A DNA stretch of 64,000 nucleotides from positions 1 through 64,000 of the forward strand of contig NZ_JABMCB010000201.1 in assembly GCF_013359935.1 (NCBI RefSeq), in the 5' to 3' direction. Shown one piece after another: positions 46,898 through 56,242 of the stretch. The notes below the pieces were generated by a model that did no database searches, was not told the DNA's origin, and was given only the letters and a program-made list of their open reading frames with translations. Positions within the stretch are counted from its first letter, which is position 1. Every line of letters begins with the position of its first letter. This DNA is from Paenibacillus xylanilyticus (GTDB lineage Bacteria > Bacillota > Bacilli > Paenibacillales > Paenibacillaceae). The translations under genes were made by a program, and so were the position numbers.

Positions 46898-47142
46898 TAT
46901 TCAAAAATACGATGTACATTCAAAAAATAAGGTGGCTAAGCGTGAAGTCTGGAGAGGGTAAAGTAATGAAGCTTACTTGGGTTGAAATACCGCCAATACC
47001 TGTACGTACCGAACAACTTATCGCGCTCCAAATAGAGCCCGTTAGACACGAACCTCATTTAAGATTCACTAAAGGTTTGTCCCCTACCATGGTTGCATAA
47101 GCCTCAGGTGCTTAACAGAAACCAAGAAGGAGGATTTATCAC

Positions 47143-49155
47143 TTGAATAATTTACTACAAAAAGTTGCAGTAACGGCACTGTCCGTGACAATGGTGACGT
47201 CGTCGTTCGGCCTGATCGCTAGCCCTAACGCAGCGTATGCCGCAGAGGATACAGCCGCTACAACGACCAGCACAGGCATTACACAAGCGTACGAATCATT
47301 ATTCCAGACAGATAATGTCATTGATATCAACGTTACGATTGATGATGCAGACTGGGAGAGCATGCTTGAAAGTCCGCTGGATAAGGATTATAAGAAGGTC
47401 AGTGTGGAAGTGGATGGCAACAAGCTGGATAATGTCGGTTTTTCCACGAAAGGCAATCTGACACTGAAGTCCGTGGCATCCATGGAAGATTCGGACCGTT
47501 ACAGCTTCAGACTGAAGTTTGATAAATACGACAAGACGCAGACCCTGCTTGGTCTGGACAAAATGGTACTGAACAACAACTACGCAGATCCATCGTACAT
47601 GCGTGAAGTTCTTCACTATGAAGCGCTGCGCAGTGTTGGTATGGATGTACCGATGACGAACTACGTCAACCTGTATGTCAACGGCGAGCTGGTCGGTTTC
47701 TATACAGGTGTTGAAGCGGTGGATGACAGCTATCTGGCGCGCAACTACGGTGAAGATTACGAGGATGGGGTCCTCTATGATACGGATGAGAGAAGCTATC
47801 TTCAATATGAAGAGGGCAGCGACTACAGCACACTCACTGAAGATTTGGGTACGGACGAGAATAAAACCAAACTCAAAAACTTTATCAAAACGCTGAATGA
47901 CATGCCTGAAGGGGAAAAAGGCGATATCGAGAGTGTGCTTGACGTTGACTCCGCACTTCAGTATATCGCAGGGAACATGGTTTTCGGCAACTATGACAGC
48001 TATAACGGCGACAAAGGGCACAACTACATGCTCTACAGCGATGCCGATGGCAAGTTCACGGTTGTACCTTGGGACTTTAACATGTCCTTCAATGGGTATT
48101 CGGGTGGAGGCGGACGTGGAACAACGACAACCGGATCCACTACGACCAACACCAATGCAACGAACGTATCCGTGGACGAGCCAGTATTGGGCATCAGCAT
48201 GGAAAATGTACCGATGATTAACAACCTGCTTGCCGTACCGGAGTATAAAGAAAAATACTTGAGCTACGTCAACGAGTTGACGGACTACCTGGAAGGCATC
48301 CAAGACCGTATTACAGAACTTGCTGATGTCATCCGTCCTTATGTAGAAGCAGATCCAACCAAATTCTACACGACCGAACAGTTCGAATCCAACATCGCTT
48401 ACTCTGCTAACGCTGATGCAGCAGATGGCATGGGTGGAACACCGCCGGAAGGATTCGATGGCATGACGCAACCAGAGGGCATGGAAGGTATGACGCCCCC
48501 TGAAGGTTTCGAAGGCATGACACCTCCAGATGGAATGACACCACCCACACAGTCGGATGGGGCAGCGGGAACAGAGACAACAGACACCACAACAAGCAAA
48601 GGGAATACCCAAACACGTCCTGGCGGTAACTTTGGCGGTGGCGGAGGCGGCATGGGCTCCATGGCAGCAGGATCGCTGACGACATTTGCCCTGAACCGGC
48701 TTGCCAATTTGCAAGAGCAGCTTGGACGTGAAGTGACTCCTTTGCCTGAGACTACGGAAGATACAGGCTCGGAAACTTCCTCTGAAACGGGAACAACGGT
48801 CAAAACCATTTCCGTCACGCTGGATGGTCAGGCGATTACGTTCCCGGATCAGGACCCGCTGGAGCAAAGTCGGCGAGTAATGGTTCCTGTAAATGCAATC
48901 CTTGAAACGCTTGGTGCAGAGGTGACCTGGAACAAAACAGCGAAGACGGTAACGGCTGTTTTGAATGACCAAACCCTTGTACTCCAGATTGGAAGCAGCA
49001 CGGCAACGGTTAACGGGGAGACGATTGATATCGATGAGCCACCCATTATCCAAAACAGTCGTACACTGGTGCCTGTACGCTTCATTTCGGAAGGACTCGG
49101 ATTAACAGTGGATTGGGATCAATCCGCTGCACAAGTAAGTCTTACATCCAAATAA
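47143..49155 (+). CDS. Secreted CotH-like kinase-domain protein with stalk domain
   Basis: Exported protein, 670 aa. Signal peptide to about 33 (ASPNAAYAA). A CotH-type domain (about 55-430) has the two Asp positions preserved: NYDSY (Asp 285) and VVPWDFN (Asp 311), plus FSTKGNLTLKS and YVNGELVGFYTGVEAV. A low-complexity segment follows with MTPPEGFEGM-type repeats (about 430-470) and a Gly run near 497-505. The end (about 555-670) is a copper-amine-oxidase-N-like stalk domain (SRRVMVPVNAILETLGAEVTW, SRTLVPVRFISEGLGLTVDW). The stalk domain is structural in many Paenibacillus surface proteins and gives no oxidase activity. Start TTG 47143 has AAGGAGGA upstream. It may be an extracellular kinase, but the target is unknown and catalysis is not shown. 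Confidence 0.82.
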   Translation: MNNLLQKVAVTALSVTMVTSSFGLIASPNAAYAAEDTAATTTSTGITQAYESLFQTDNVIDINVTIDDADWESMLESPLDKDYKKVSVEVDGNKLDNVGFSTKGNLTLKSVASMEDSDRYSFRLKFDKYDKTQTLLGLDKMVLNNNYADPSYMREVLHYEALRSVGMDVPMTNYVNLYVNGELVGFYTGVEAVDDSYLARNYGEDYEDGVLYDTDERSYLQYEEGSDYSTLTEDLGTDENKTKLKNFIKTLNDMPEGEKGDIESVLDVDSALQYIAGNMVFGNYDSYNGDKGHNYMLYSDADGKFTVVPWDFNMSFNGYSGGGGRGTTTTGSTTTNTNATNVSVDEPVLGISMENVPMINNLLAVPEYKEKYLSYVNELTDYLEGIQDRITELADVIRPYVEADPTKFYTTEQFESNIAYSANADAADGMGGTPPEGFDGMTQPEGMEGMTPPEGFEGMTPPDGMTPPTQSDGAAGTETTDTTTSKGNTQTRPGGNFGGGGGGMGSMAAGSLTTFALNRLANLQEQLGREVTPLPETTEDTGSETSSETGTTVKTISVTLDGQAITFPDQDPLEQSRRVMVPVNAILETLGAEVTWNKTAKTVTAVLNDQTLVLQIGSSTATVNGETIDIDEPPIIQNSRTLVPVRFISEGLGLTVDWDQSAAQVSLTSK

Positions 49156-49162
49156 TCCATAT

Positions 49163-49206
49163 TGGGAAAAGGGATTCGATGAGCGCATCGAGTCCCTTTT
49201 TTTGTT
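49163..49206 (+). terminator. Terminator after secreted CotH-like gene
   Basis: Arms AAAAGGGATTCGATG and CATCGAGTCCCTTTTTTT with a 4-nt loop and T run. Confidence 0.85.
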
Positions 49207-49393
49207 TCGCTTCTTCCTATGTCTGAGTTCACCTGCCTAAATCAACATCGGAGGTAAACTCTAGGACATCTTCTTTTCTGCAAGAATTGAACTTCGGCCC
49301 TTGATATCAAATTTTGAATATGACTATTGATCAATAATTCTTCAGGATAGGTCATTGAATCAAACAGTCAGAAACCTTACTTTTAAATAACGA

Positions 49394-49408
49394 TAGAAAA
49401 CGCTAACA
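49394..49408 (+). promoter_or_regulatory. cre-like site upstream of third sugar importer
   Basis: TAGAAAACGCTAACA matches the cre consensus at all fixed positions but one. It lies about 215 nt before the binding protein gene, in a 410-nt intergenic region otherwise without recognisable features. Confidence 0.45.
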
Positions 49409-49620
49409 AAACAGAAGGAGTGGTGTTTTAATATGCGATGTCTGGAATTTTACCTTGCCATTTTGTGATAAATGCAGGTTTGGGAAGATCATGGGGTCTT
49501 TGTATTAAATAAGAATAGATCAGTAATTACCTCCCCAGTTTTTTCGACTGTAATCAGGATTTTAAGTTCATTCGTCGAGTTACAACACCAGCCATGACCT
49601 AAGTCCAAAGGAGGATAAAT

Positions 49621-50934
49621 ATGAGAAGATTTTCAGCCATTCTATTCATCGGGATATTAATGACAGCGCTCACCGCTTGTGGAGGAACCGGTAATCAGGC
49701 GGAGGAAAACCCTGCGGGTAGTACTAATCCAGGGCAAGAAATTTCTGGAGACCTTACCGTATTCGGGTGGGGCGGCGGTGAGGAGCTCCAGTCCCGGAAG
49801 GAAGCAACCAAAATGTTCAAGAAGCTTTATCCTAAAGTGAAGGTGCATGAAGTTTGGCTCCCTGCAGATAACATCGATGTTAAGCTGGATGCAGCTCTGG
49901 CTGCGGGAAATGCCGGTGATGTGATTATGATGTCTCCAGACTGGAAAGGGTTAAGATCCAAGTGGTTCGAAGATTTAAATCCTTATATTGAAAAGGATCA
50001 ATTGGACCTCGAAGCTTTGTTTACGCAGGGAGTTGACGGAGGATATGTAGATCCGGACGGTACACGCAAAGGTATGCCGACAACAGCCTCGGATTTTATG
50101 ATTGCGTACAATAAAGACATTTTTGACAAGGCCGGTATCCCATACCCAACAAATGACTGGACTTGGGATGATTTCTCAGCAACAGCCAAGCAGGTCTCCT
50201 CGGGTGAAGGAGTAAGCCGGGTCTACGGTATTGTGTCCCATTGGATTTGGCAAAGCTTCGCTCCCTTTATATACGGCGGGATGCCATATAACGAGGATTG
50301 GACCAAACAGACGTTGGATGATCCCAATACCCTTAAGGGTTACCAATTGTTCGGCGACCTGGTGAACGCAAAGGCAATGCCGGATGACGCAGCCGCCAAG
50401 AGCATGCCCATGGACCAAATGTTCGCCGCAGGCAAAGCTGCTATGTATCCGCTAGGTGTATTTGAAGCTTCGACGATCGCCAAAAATATCGGGTCAAACT
50501 TTAAATGGGGAATTGTGATGCCTCCAAAAGATCCGTCCGGAAAGACCGTAAACATTAAATTTCAGACCGGCTTCGCCATGAATAAGGATTCTAAAAACAA
50601 AGAAGCTGCTTGGGCTTATATAAAAACTGTATCCCTGAATAAAGAGGTAGGCGATTTGTACAGTAAGGTAAATCTGCCTGCGGCGAAAGAATCGGCTGAA
50701 AGTACGTTTGCCAATTTAAAAATTGAAGGTACAGATATCTCCATGGTGGATTTTGTAACGGGGCTGCAGGATGCCATAACTTTCCCTTGGGGAGGCTCCA
50801 TTGCCAAGGCAGGGGATCTCTACGAGCAAACCTGGCAGCAGGTCACCGTTCAGGGGAAATCGGCTGAGGAAGCGGCCAAAGCCTATACTTCACAAATCCA
50901 GGCCGCTCTCGACTCCATCCATCAAAATAAATAA
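49621..50934 (+). CDS. CUT1 sugar-binding lipoprotein
   Basis: Family 1 solute-binding lipoprotein, 437 aa. Lipobox LTAC with Cys near 20, a short linker, then ISGDLTVFGWGGGEELQSRKEATKMFKKLYP, DVIMMSPDW and DIFDKAGIPYPTNDWTWDDF, typical of sugar-binding receptors. AAGGAGGA before ATG. First gene of an importer operon with two permeases, next to an AraC gene and an intracellular GH43, so an arabino- or xylo-oligosaccharide ligand is plausible but unproven. A short hairpin follows the gene. Confidence 0.87.
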   Translation: MRRFSAILFIGILMTALTACGGTGNQAEENPAGSTNPGQEISGDLTVFGWGGGEELQSRKEATKMFKKLYPKVKVHEVWLPADNIDVKLDAALAAGNAGDVIMMSPDWKGLRSKWFEDLNPYIEKDQLDLEALFTQGVDGGYVDPDGTRKGMPTTASDFMIAYNKDIFDKAGIPYPTNDWTWDDFSATAKQVSSGEGVSRVYGIVSHWIWQSFAPFIYGGMPYNEDWTKQTLDDPNTLKGYQLFGDLVNAKAMPDDAAAKSMPMDQMFAAGKAAMYPLGVFEASTIAKNIGSNFKWGIVMPPKDPSGKTVNIKFQTGFAMNKDSKNKEAAWAYIKTVSLNKEVGDLYSKVNLPAAKESAESTFANLKIEGTDISMVDFVTGLQDAITFPWGGSIAKAGDLYEQTWQQVTVQGKSAEEAAKAYTSQIQAALDSIHQNK

Positions 50935-50959
50935 TAGAAGAACAACACCCGGTTTAACC

Positions 50960-50984
50960 AAGGGGGAGATCTTTTCCCCCTTTC
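50960..50984 (+). other. Intercistronic hairpin after sugar-binding protein gene
   Basis: Stem AAGGGGG/CCCCCTT extended by an A-T pair, followed by TTTCT. It may act as a leaky terminator or mRNA stabiliser between binding protein and permease genes. Confidence 0.6.
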
Positions 50985-51029
50985 TATCATAATCCGGTCT
51001 CAAATGGAGGCATTTATGGAGGCGAAAGA

Positions 51030-51923
51030 ATGAAGGCTCGAAACAGCAGCAGTGAAAAAAGGGAGGAGAAACCATTTTTCCTCTTTATCTCGCCATGGCT
51101 TTTGGGTTTTTTAATATTCACCTTATATCCCATGGCTTATTCCATCATTCTGGTTTTCACAAATATGGATATGACCGGCTCAGGCGAATTTATTGGCTTA
51201 GATAATATCATCAGGGCCTTTACACAGGATCCGCTATTTTATCGTTCTTTGCTGAACACGCTATATTTTGTGGTGGTTTCCGTTCCGGCCAGTTTGCTCT
51301 TGTCGTTTCTGATTGCTCTTCTGCTTAATCAAAAAATTAAGGGGGTTGGTTTTTTCCGAACCAGCTTTTATATCCCTTATATCACATCCGGCGTTGCGGT
51401 TACCTTACTTTGGGGTTGGATTTTTAATGCTCAATTCGGGCTCGTTAATTATTTCCTTTCTCTCTTCGGCATTACAGGACCGAATTGGTTAAGCGATGCC
51501 AAATGGGCAATGCCGGCAATTATTATTATGGGGGTCTGGACCATCGGAAATTCCATCATCATTACACTGGCGGGGCTGCAGGATATTCCGGAAGCCCTAT
51601 ATGAGAGCGCTGAAATGGATGGAGCAAGCAGTTTAGTTAAAATTACGCGGATTACCCTGCCCCTGATAACGCCAACACTTTATTTTAATCTGGTCATGGG
51701 GATCATCGGTGGTTTCCAAATCTTTATGCAACCTTACATCCTGACCGAAGGCGGCCCAAGTTACTCCACCTATACGTACATGATACATATTTATAACAGC
51801 GGATTTAAATATAACGAGATGGGTTACGCCTCTACTTTGGCCTGGTTATTATTCATCGTTATTATGATCATCACTCTAATCGTAAACCGGACCTCCAGAT
51901 ACTGGGTTTATTACGATAACTAA
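51030..51923 (+). CDS. MalF/UgpA-type sugar ABC permease
   Basis: Inner-membrane permease, 297 aa, polar N-terminus then six membrane segments. EAA loop YESAEMDGASSLVKITRITLP near 190-210 and the GPSYSTYTYMIHIYNSGFKYNEMGYA segment are typical of CUT1. Partner of the next gene, with 16 nt between them. Confidence 0.87.
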   Translation: MKARNSSSEKREEKPFFLFISPWLLGFLIFTLYPMAYSIILVFTNMDMTGSGEFIGLDNIIRAFTQDPLFYRSLLNTLYFVVVSVPASLLLSFLIALLLNQKIKGVGFFRTSFYIPYITSGVAVTLLWGWIFNAQFGLVNYFLSLFGITGPNWLSDAKWAMPAIIIMGVWTIGNSIIITLAGLQDIPEALYESAEMDGASSLVKITRITLPLITPTLYFNLVMGIIGGFQIFMQPYILTEGGPSYSTYTYMIHIYNSGFKYNEMGYASTLAWLLFIVIMIITLIVNRTSRYWVYYDN

Positions 51924-51939
51924 TTTGGGAGGTGCAGCC

Positions 51940-52797
51940 ATGGAGGCTTATTATAAAAGTAAAAGAACCAGCGACCGGATCAGAGTCAGCTTGAGTTATG
52001 TCGTATTGACGATCGTTGCAATCGTATTTATCTTTCCGTTTATATGGATGCTTTCCACCGCTTTTAAAATCCCCTCGGAAGCCTATACGCTGCCTCCCAA
52101 AATCATCCCGGGAACGTTTACGTGGGATAATTTCATTCAGGGCTGGCAGTATGCGGATTTCACACGCTATACATGGAATACCTTAATCGTAACGGGGCTG
52201 GCAACGTTTGGGACGGTTCTTTCCGCTTCATTTGTAGCCTATGGCTTTGCACGATTTAAATCCAGATACAGCGGATTGTTATTTACCATGGTGCTTGCTA
52301 CCATGATGCTCCCCAGTCAGGTGACTCTCGTTCCTACTTACCTGTTGTTCACCAAACTTGGCTGGCTTGATACCTTGATGCCTCTTATCATTCCCTCCTT
52401 TTTTGGGGGAGGCGCGTTTAACATTTTCCTTCTTCGACAATTCTTCAAAACGATCCCGAAAGATTTGGATGAAGCCGCCTATATTGACGGTGCAAATGCC
52501 TTCCAGATTTATTACAAAATCCTGCTGCCGGCAATCAAACCGGCTTTGATTACGGTGGGTCTCATGTCGATTACCTTTCACTGGAATGACTACATGTCTC
52601 CGCTAATTTATTTGAACAGCGATGAGAATTTCACGCTGGCTATCGGTCTGCAGTTCTTCCAGAATTCTTTTGGCTCCTCGCAAATACAGATGTTGATGGC
52701 GGTTTCCCTGATCACAGTTATTCCTGTGCTGATCCTCTTCTTCATCGGACAAAAATATTTTGTTCAGGGGATTACGATGACCGGAATCAAGGGTTGA
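51940..52797 (+). CDS. MalG/AraQ-type sugar ABC permease
   Basis: Second permease, 285 aa, six membrane segments, EAA loop LDEAAYIDGANAFQIYYKIL near 170-190 and C-terminus GQKYFVQGITMTGIKG. ATG 51940 follows GGGAGGT. Its last 11 nt overlap the end of the convergent AraC gene, leaving no room for a terminator between them. Confidence 0.87.
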   Translation: MEAYYKSKRTSDRIRVSLSYVVLTIVAIVFIFPFIWMLSTAFKIPSEAYTLPPKIIPGTFTWDNFIQGWQYADFTRYTWNTLIVTGLATFGTVLSASFVAYGFARFKSRYSGLLFTMVLATMMLPSQVTLVPTYLLFTKLGWLDTLMPLIIPSFFGGGAFNIFLLRQFFKTIPKDLDEAAYIDGANAFQIYYKILLPAIKPALITVGLMSITFHWNDYMSPLIYLNSDENFTLAIGLQFFQNSFGSSQIQMLMAVSLITVIPVLILFFIGQKYFVQGITMTGIKG

Positions 52798-53593
52798 TCT
52801 CATCGGAATCGGCTGTGCCGACAGTTAAGCTGCCAGTGTGTTTGTGAAATCTCTTTGGCGACGAACCGGTCATTTGTTTGAACTGCCTGGAGAAATGCTC
52901 CACATTACGGTACCCGCACCGGTCTGCAATCTCCGCAACCGTGTAAAGATGATGTCTGAGGTATTCTTTGGCTAAGCGAATTCGACTATGAATAACATCA
53001 TCCATACACGAGAGACCAAACAATTTCTTGTAAATTAACTGCAGGTATCCCGGACTGATGCTAATGATTTTTGCCATTTCCGATATTGTCCAAGGGTGGC
53101 TGGGATTATTGTGGATCGCCGCCCGAAGCTTTAAAAGATTATAGTGCTGAGGACTAATTTCCTCTTGAAAGTAAGACTCAAGCAGTTTGTTGAAAAGGGT
53201 CCGGAGCAGACAATCTATGGATGATTCCCTGTAGTCTTTTTTGAATGAATTCTCTACGACAAGCAGTTGGAATAGCTTGTGGCAATATTCGGGGTCATCC
53301 AAAGGAAAAGGTTTGCCAAATGGAAGCGAGGTTTCGGTCACGTAAGGTTCATCGCTTTCAAAACGAATCCAGTCATTAATATATTGCTCTGCACAGGCAC
53401 GATAATAAACTTTTTGATGCGGCTCAAAAAGAACGGCACAATGGGGTGGGTAATCCTTTAGTTTTCCATCTACCCAGAACTGAGCGGGAGTCTGTGTGAT
53501 AACCAAAAGCCAGCAAGGATGCCCTTCGGGAATATCAAAAACAAAATTGCTGTTATGTGCTGCGTCATACTCAACGTAAAAAATGTTTGTCAT
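52787..53593 (-). CDS. AraC-family regulator (third importer locus)
   Basis: Regulator, 268 aa: N-terminal AraC-type sensor domain (about 15-100; WLLVITQTPAQFWVDG, CAVLFEPHQKVYY) and C-terminal double helix-turn-helix (about 160-255; TISEMAKIISISPGYLQLIYKK, IADRCGYRNVEHFSRQFKQMTG). Convergent with the permease gene and divergent from the GH43 gene at 53.8 kb, so it is positioned to control the latter and perhaps the importer. The 183-nt divergent region contains an AT-rich promoter area and the sequence GTAAGCGTTTTAG, too poor a match to call a cre. Confidence 0.84.
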   Translation of the reverse strand: MTNIFYVEYDAAHNSNFVFDIPEGHPCWLLVITQTPAQFWVDGKLKDYPPHCAVLFEPHQKVYYRACAEQYINDWIRFESDEPYVTETSLPFGKPFPLDDPEYCHKLFQLLVVENSFKKDYRESSIDCLLRTLFNKLLESYFQEEISPQHYNLLKLRAAIHNNPSHPWTISEMAKIISISPGYLQLIYKKLFGLSCMDDVIHSRIRLAKEYLRHHLYTVAEIADRCGYRNVEHFSRQFKQMTGSSPKRFHKHTGSLTVGTADSDEINP

Positions 53594-53776
53594 TGCTCTT
53601 CACCTTTACCATCTGGGTTTGTCAAACGGACCATGTAAGTTAGATCGTGTTATAGATCAATTTATCTTGATTAATAGAATAGAAAAGTAGGTAAGCGTTT
53701 TAGTTGTTTTCTATTATAGGGATTTATTTTCAATTAATAAATTGCATAATTACTTTTTACGAGGAGTGTAGCTTGA

Positions 53777-55198
53777 ATGAAGAAGCAGGGGTTAAATCCA
53801 TACCTTCCATCCTGGGAGTACGTCCCTGATAGTGAACCTTATGTGTTTGATGGCAGAGTTTATGTGTACGGGTCGCATGACCGGTTTAACGGACATGTCT
53901 TTTGTTTAAACGACTATGTATGCTGGTCCGCGCCAGTGGACGACTTGGGGAATTGGCGAAATGAAGGTGTGATCTACCGAAAAACAGATGATCCGCTAAA
54001 TCCGGATGGCAGTATGTGCCTGTATGCACCAGACGTTACGGTAGGTCCTGACGGACGTTATTATCTTTATTATGTGCTGGATAAAGTGCCGGTTGTTTCT
54101 GTGGCTGTATGCGATACACCTGCCGGCACATATGAATTCTACGGTTACGTAGAATATGCCGACGGCACCCGACTGGGAGAAAGAGACGGGGACGAGCCAC
54201 AATTCGATCCCGGTGTGTTGACGGAAGGACTGCAAACGTATCTGTATACCGGCTTCTGTGCGCCCGGAGACCAATCGAGACATGGCGCGATGGTGACAGT
54301 GCTTGGTCCGGACATGCTGACGATTGTGGATGAGCCCGTATTCGTCGCTCCTAGTCAACCCTACAGCGAGGGCAGCGGATTTGAAGGACATGAATTTTTT
54401 GAGGCACCTTCCATCCGGAAGAGAGGGGAAATCTACTACTTGGTTTATTCCTCGATCGGCATGCATGAATTATGTTATGCTACCAGCAAATTTCCAAACA
54501 AAGGGTTCGAATATCAGGGCGTAATCGTTAGCAACTCCGATCTACATATTGACTCCTATAAACCAGCTGACAAGCCGATGTATTATGGCGGCAATAACCA
54601 TGGCAGTATTATCGAAATCAACGGGGACTGGTATATTTTTTATCACCGCCATACAAACGGGGATGCATTCAACCGTCAGGGCTGCATCGAACGGATCTCT
54701 TTTCACGAGGACGGAACCATTCCTCAGGCGGAAATGACTTCCTGCGGCCTGAATGGGGAGTCTCTTCGAGGAAAAGGGGAGTACCCGGCATACCTTGCAT
54801 GCAATCTTTTTACGAAAGATGATCAAATGTATACAGGAGGTTTCGGAGAGGGAGCGTGGCTGGACAGCCGCTTTCCGAAGATTACCCAGGATGGAAGAGA
54901 TGGCGATGAAGAGACCGGATATATTGCCAATATGGTGGAATCCGCCACGGCAGGTTTTAAATATTTCGATTGTAACGGAATCCGTCAGGTCACGATCAAG
55001 GTGCGCGGATATTGTAATGGAGTCTTCGAAGTTAAAACCGCATGGGACGGTCCAGTGTTGGGAATGATTCCGGTACATTTTACAAATGATTGGAAAAAAT
55101 ACAAGGCTGAGATTACCGTTCCGGACGGCAGACAGGCTTTGTATTTTACTTACAGGGGAGCAGGAGGAGCGAGCTTGGCTTCATTTACATTAGAATAA
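53777..55198 (+). CDS. Intracellular GH43 glycosidase with C-terminal beta-sandwich
   Basis: Cytosolic arabinofuranosidase/xylosidase-type glycosidase, 473 aa, no signal peptide. Propeller with NPYLPSWEYVPDSEPYVFDGRVYVYGSHD (base Asp near 18 in PDSEP), MCLYAPDVTV, QFDPGVL (Asp near 146) and HEFFEAPSIRK (acid Glu near 213). Residues about 340-473 form a CBM6-like sandwich (YFDCNGIRQVTIKVRG, FTYRGAGGASLASF). GAGGAG lies 10 nt before ATG. It sits between an importer and its AraC regulator, suggesting hydrolysis of imported oligosaccharides. Linkage specificity cannot be read. Confidence 0.83.
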   Translation: MKKQGLNPYLPSWEYVPDSEPYVFDGRVYVYGSHDRFNGHVFCLNDYVCWSAPVDDLGNWRNEGVIYRKTDDPLNPDGSMCLYAPDVTVGPDGRYYLYYVLDKVPVVSVAVCDTPAGTYEFYGYVEYADGTRLGERDGDEPQFDPGVLTEGLQTYLYTGFCAPGDQSRHGAMVTVLGPDMLTIVDEPVFVAPSQPYSEGSGFEGHEFFEAPSIRKRGEIYYLVYSSIGMHELCYATSKFPNKGFEYQGVIVSNSDLHIDSYKPADKPMYYGGNNHGSIIEINGDWYIFYHRHTNGDAFNRQGCIERISFHEDGTIPQAEMTSCGLNGESLRGKGEYPAYLACNLFTKDDQMYTGGFGEGAWLDSRFPKITQDGRDGDEETGYIANMVESATAGFKYFDCNGIRQVTIKVRGYCNGVFEVKTAWDGPVLGMIPVHFTNDWKKYKAEITVPDGRQALYFTYRGAGGASLASFTLE

Positions 55199-55230
55199 AC
55201 GGCTGAACGATTCGACCTGCGTACAAAACA

Positions 55231-55270
55231 AAGCAGCTGCTGGTAATCCAGCAGCTGCTTATTTCATTTG
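55231..55270. terminator. Bidirectional hairpin between convergent genes
   Basis: Perfect 13-bp stem AAGCAGCTGCTGG with 4-nt loop TAAT. The following T run is short and broken, so termination may be partial. Confidence 0.7.
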
Positions 55271-55281
55271 AACAGGATACT

Positions 55282-56196
55282 TCAATCATCAGGATGAGCG
55301 GCTGCCGCAGCTTGCTGTGAATGGCTGCGAAATTCGCTTGGTGCGATACCGGTCCACCGCTTGAACTGCCGGCTGAAATGCGCATTGGTCTTATATCCCA
55401 GCATCATCGCAATATGGTCAATGTTTAGGTCTGTTTGCTTTAAAAGCCGCTGGGCTTCGTTCAGAAGGGTTTCTGATAAAAACTTGCGTGGTGCTGTGCC
55501 ATATACCTGCCGAAAGATCCGATTGACCTGCGACGGGCTAATGTTTAGCGACTTGGCAATGTCTTGGATCCAGGTTCGCTCGCTATCCCGAATCTCACCA
55601 TGAAGATGGATATATCTTACGGAATCCTCAATGTGCTCGGCAATTTGACGGGCGATGGCTTCTTTTCTGGATAAGGTAACGGATGCGTTCTGAGATAACT
55701 GGCCGACCAGGGAGCCGAGCAATTCGAATACGGCAGCATGAACCTTCATCTGTTTGGAGGAAGACAGCGGAATGGACAAGTGCTCTGTGGCCAGATCATA
55801 CAGTGTACACAGTGAAGAGGACAACCCCAGAGCTAAAGTCGAATCTGCCGGATAATAAATATCCTTGCAGCGATTGAGTTCTCTGCAAAAGGAGGTGTCG
55901 TGTACGCTGAAATGAACCGAAAAGTAAGTGAAGCCCTGCGGTCCGGCACCGGTGCAGGAATGGGTCATACCGGGGCGGATGAACAGAAGGTCTCCGACAG
56001 ACTGACTGTATAGTTGTCCGTTGACCACCATGTTCATCTGACCATCCAGCATCCAGTGGATTTCGTACATGGAATGCTCATGGGACGGATACGTCCAACT
56101 GGAATCTACTTTTCTTGCATGCAGCCCCAATAATTGAAAAGACATGCGAACATCGGGCAGACGGCCTAAATATACGGCTTCCGAGAGCTTGGTCAC
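55282..56196 (-). CDS. AraC-family regulator of pentose oxidation operon
   Basis: Regulator, 304 aa. N-terminal cupin (about 35-110; YPSHEHSMYEIHWMLDG, GDLLFIRPGMTHSC), C-terminal double helix-turn-helix (about 195-295; IQDIAKSLNISPSQVNRIFRQV, GYKTNAHFSRQFKRWTG). GTG start with GAGGAGG. It is divergent from the FAH dehydratase/aldehyde dehydrogenase/IlvD operon, with repeat copy 2 lying in between, and probably controls that operon in response to a pentose. Confidence 0.84.
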   Translation of the reverse strand: MTKLSEAVYLGRLPDVRMSFQLLGLHARKVDSSWTYPSHEHSMYEIHWMLDGQMNMVVNGQLYSQSVGDLLFIRPGMTHSCTGAGPQGFTYFSVHFSVHDTSFCRELNRCKDIYYPADSTLALGLSSSLCTLYDLATEHLSIPLSSSKQMKVHAAVFELLGSLVGQLSQNASVTLSRKEAIARQIAEHIEDSVRYIHLHGEIRDSERTWIQDIAKSLNISPSQVNRIFRQVYGTAPRKFLSETLLNEAQRLLKQTDLNIDHIAMMLGYKTNAHFSRQFKRWTGIAPSEFRSHSQQAAAAAHPDD

Positions 56197-56242
56197 AGGA
56201 ACCTCCTCGTCATGTTCTGTATTCCAACATCTTACCGTTTCG

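Noticed and set aside
46912-47100. 62-codon open frame before the secreted CotH-like gene
   Set aside because: No ribosome site, no recognisable motif, and a position directly after a terminator; probably leader sequence.
48808-49152. Copper amine oxidase activity
   Set aside because: Only the N-terminal-domain-like stalk module is present; the catalytic oxidase domain is absent.
53680-53713. cre site upstream of the intracellular GH43 gene
   Set aside because: GTAAGCGTTTTAG differs from the consensus at three or more fixed positions on either strand.
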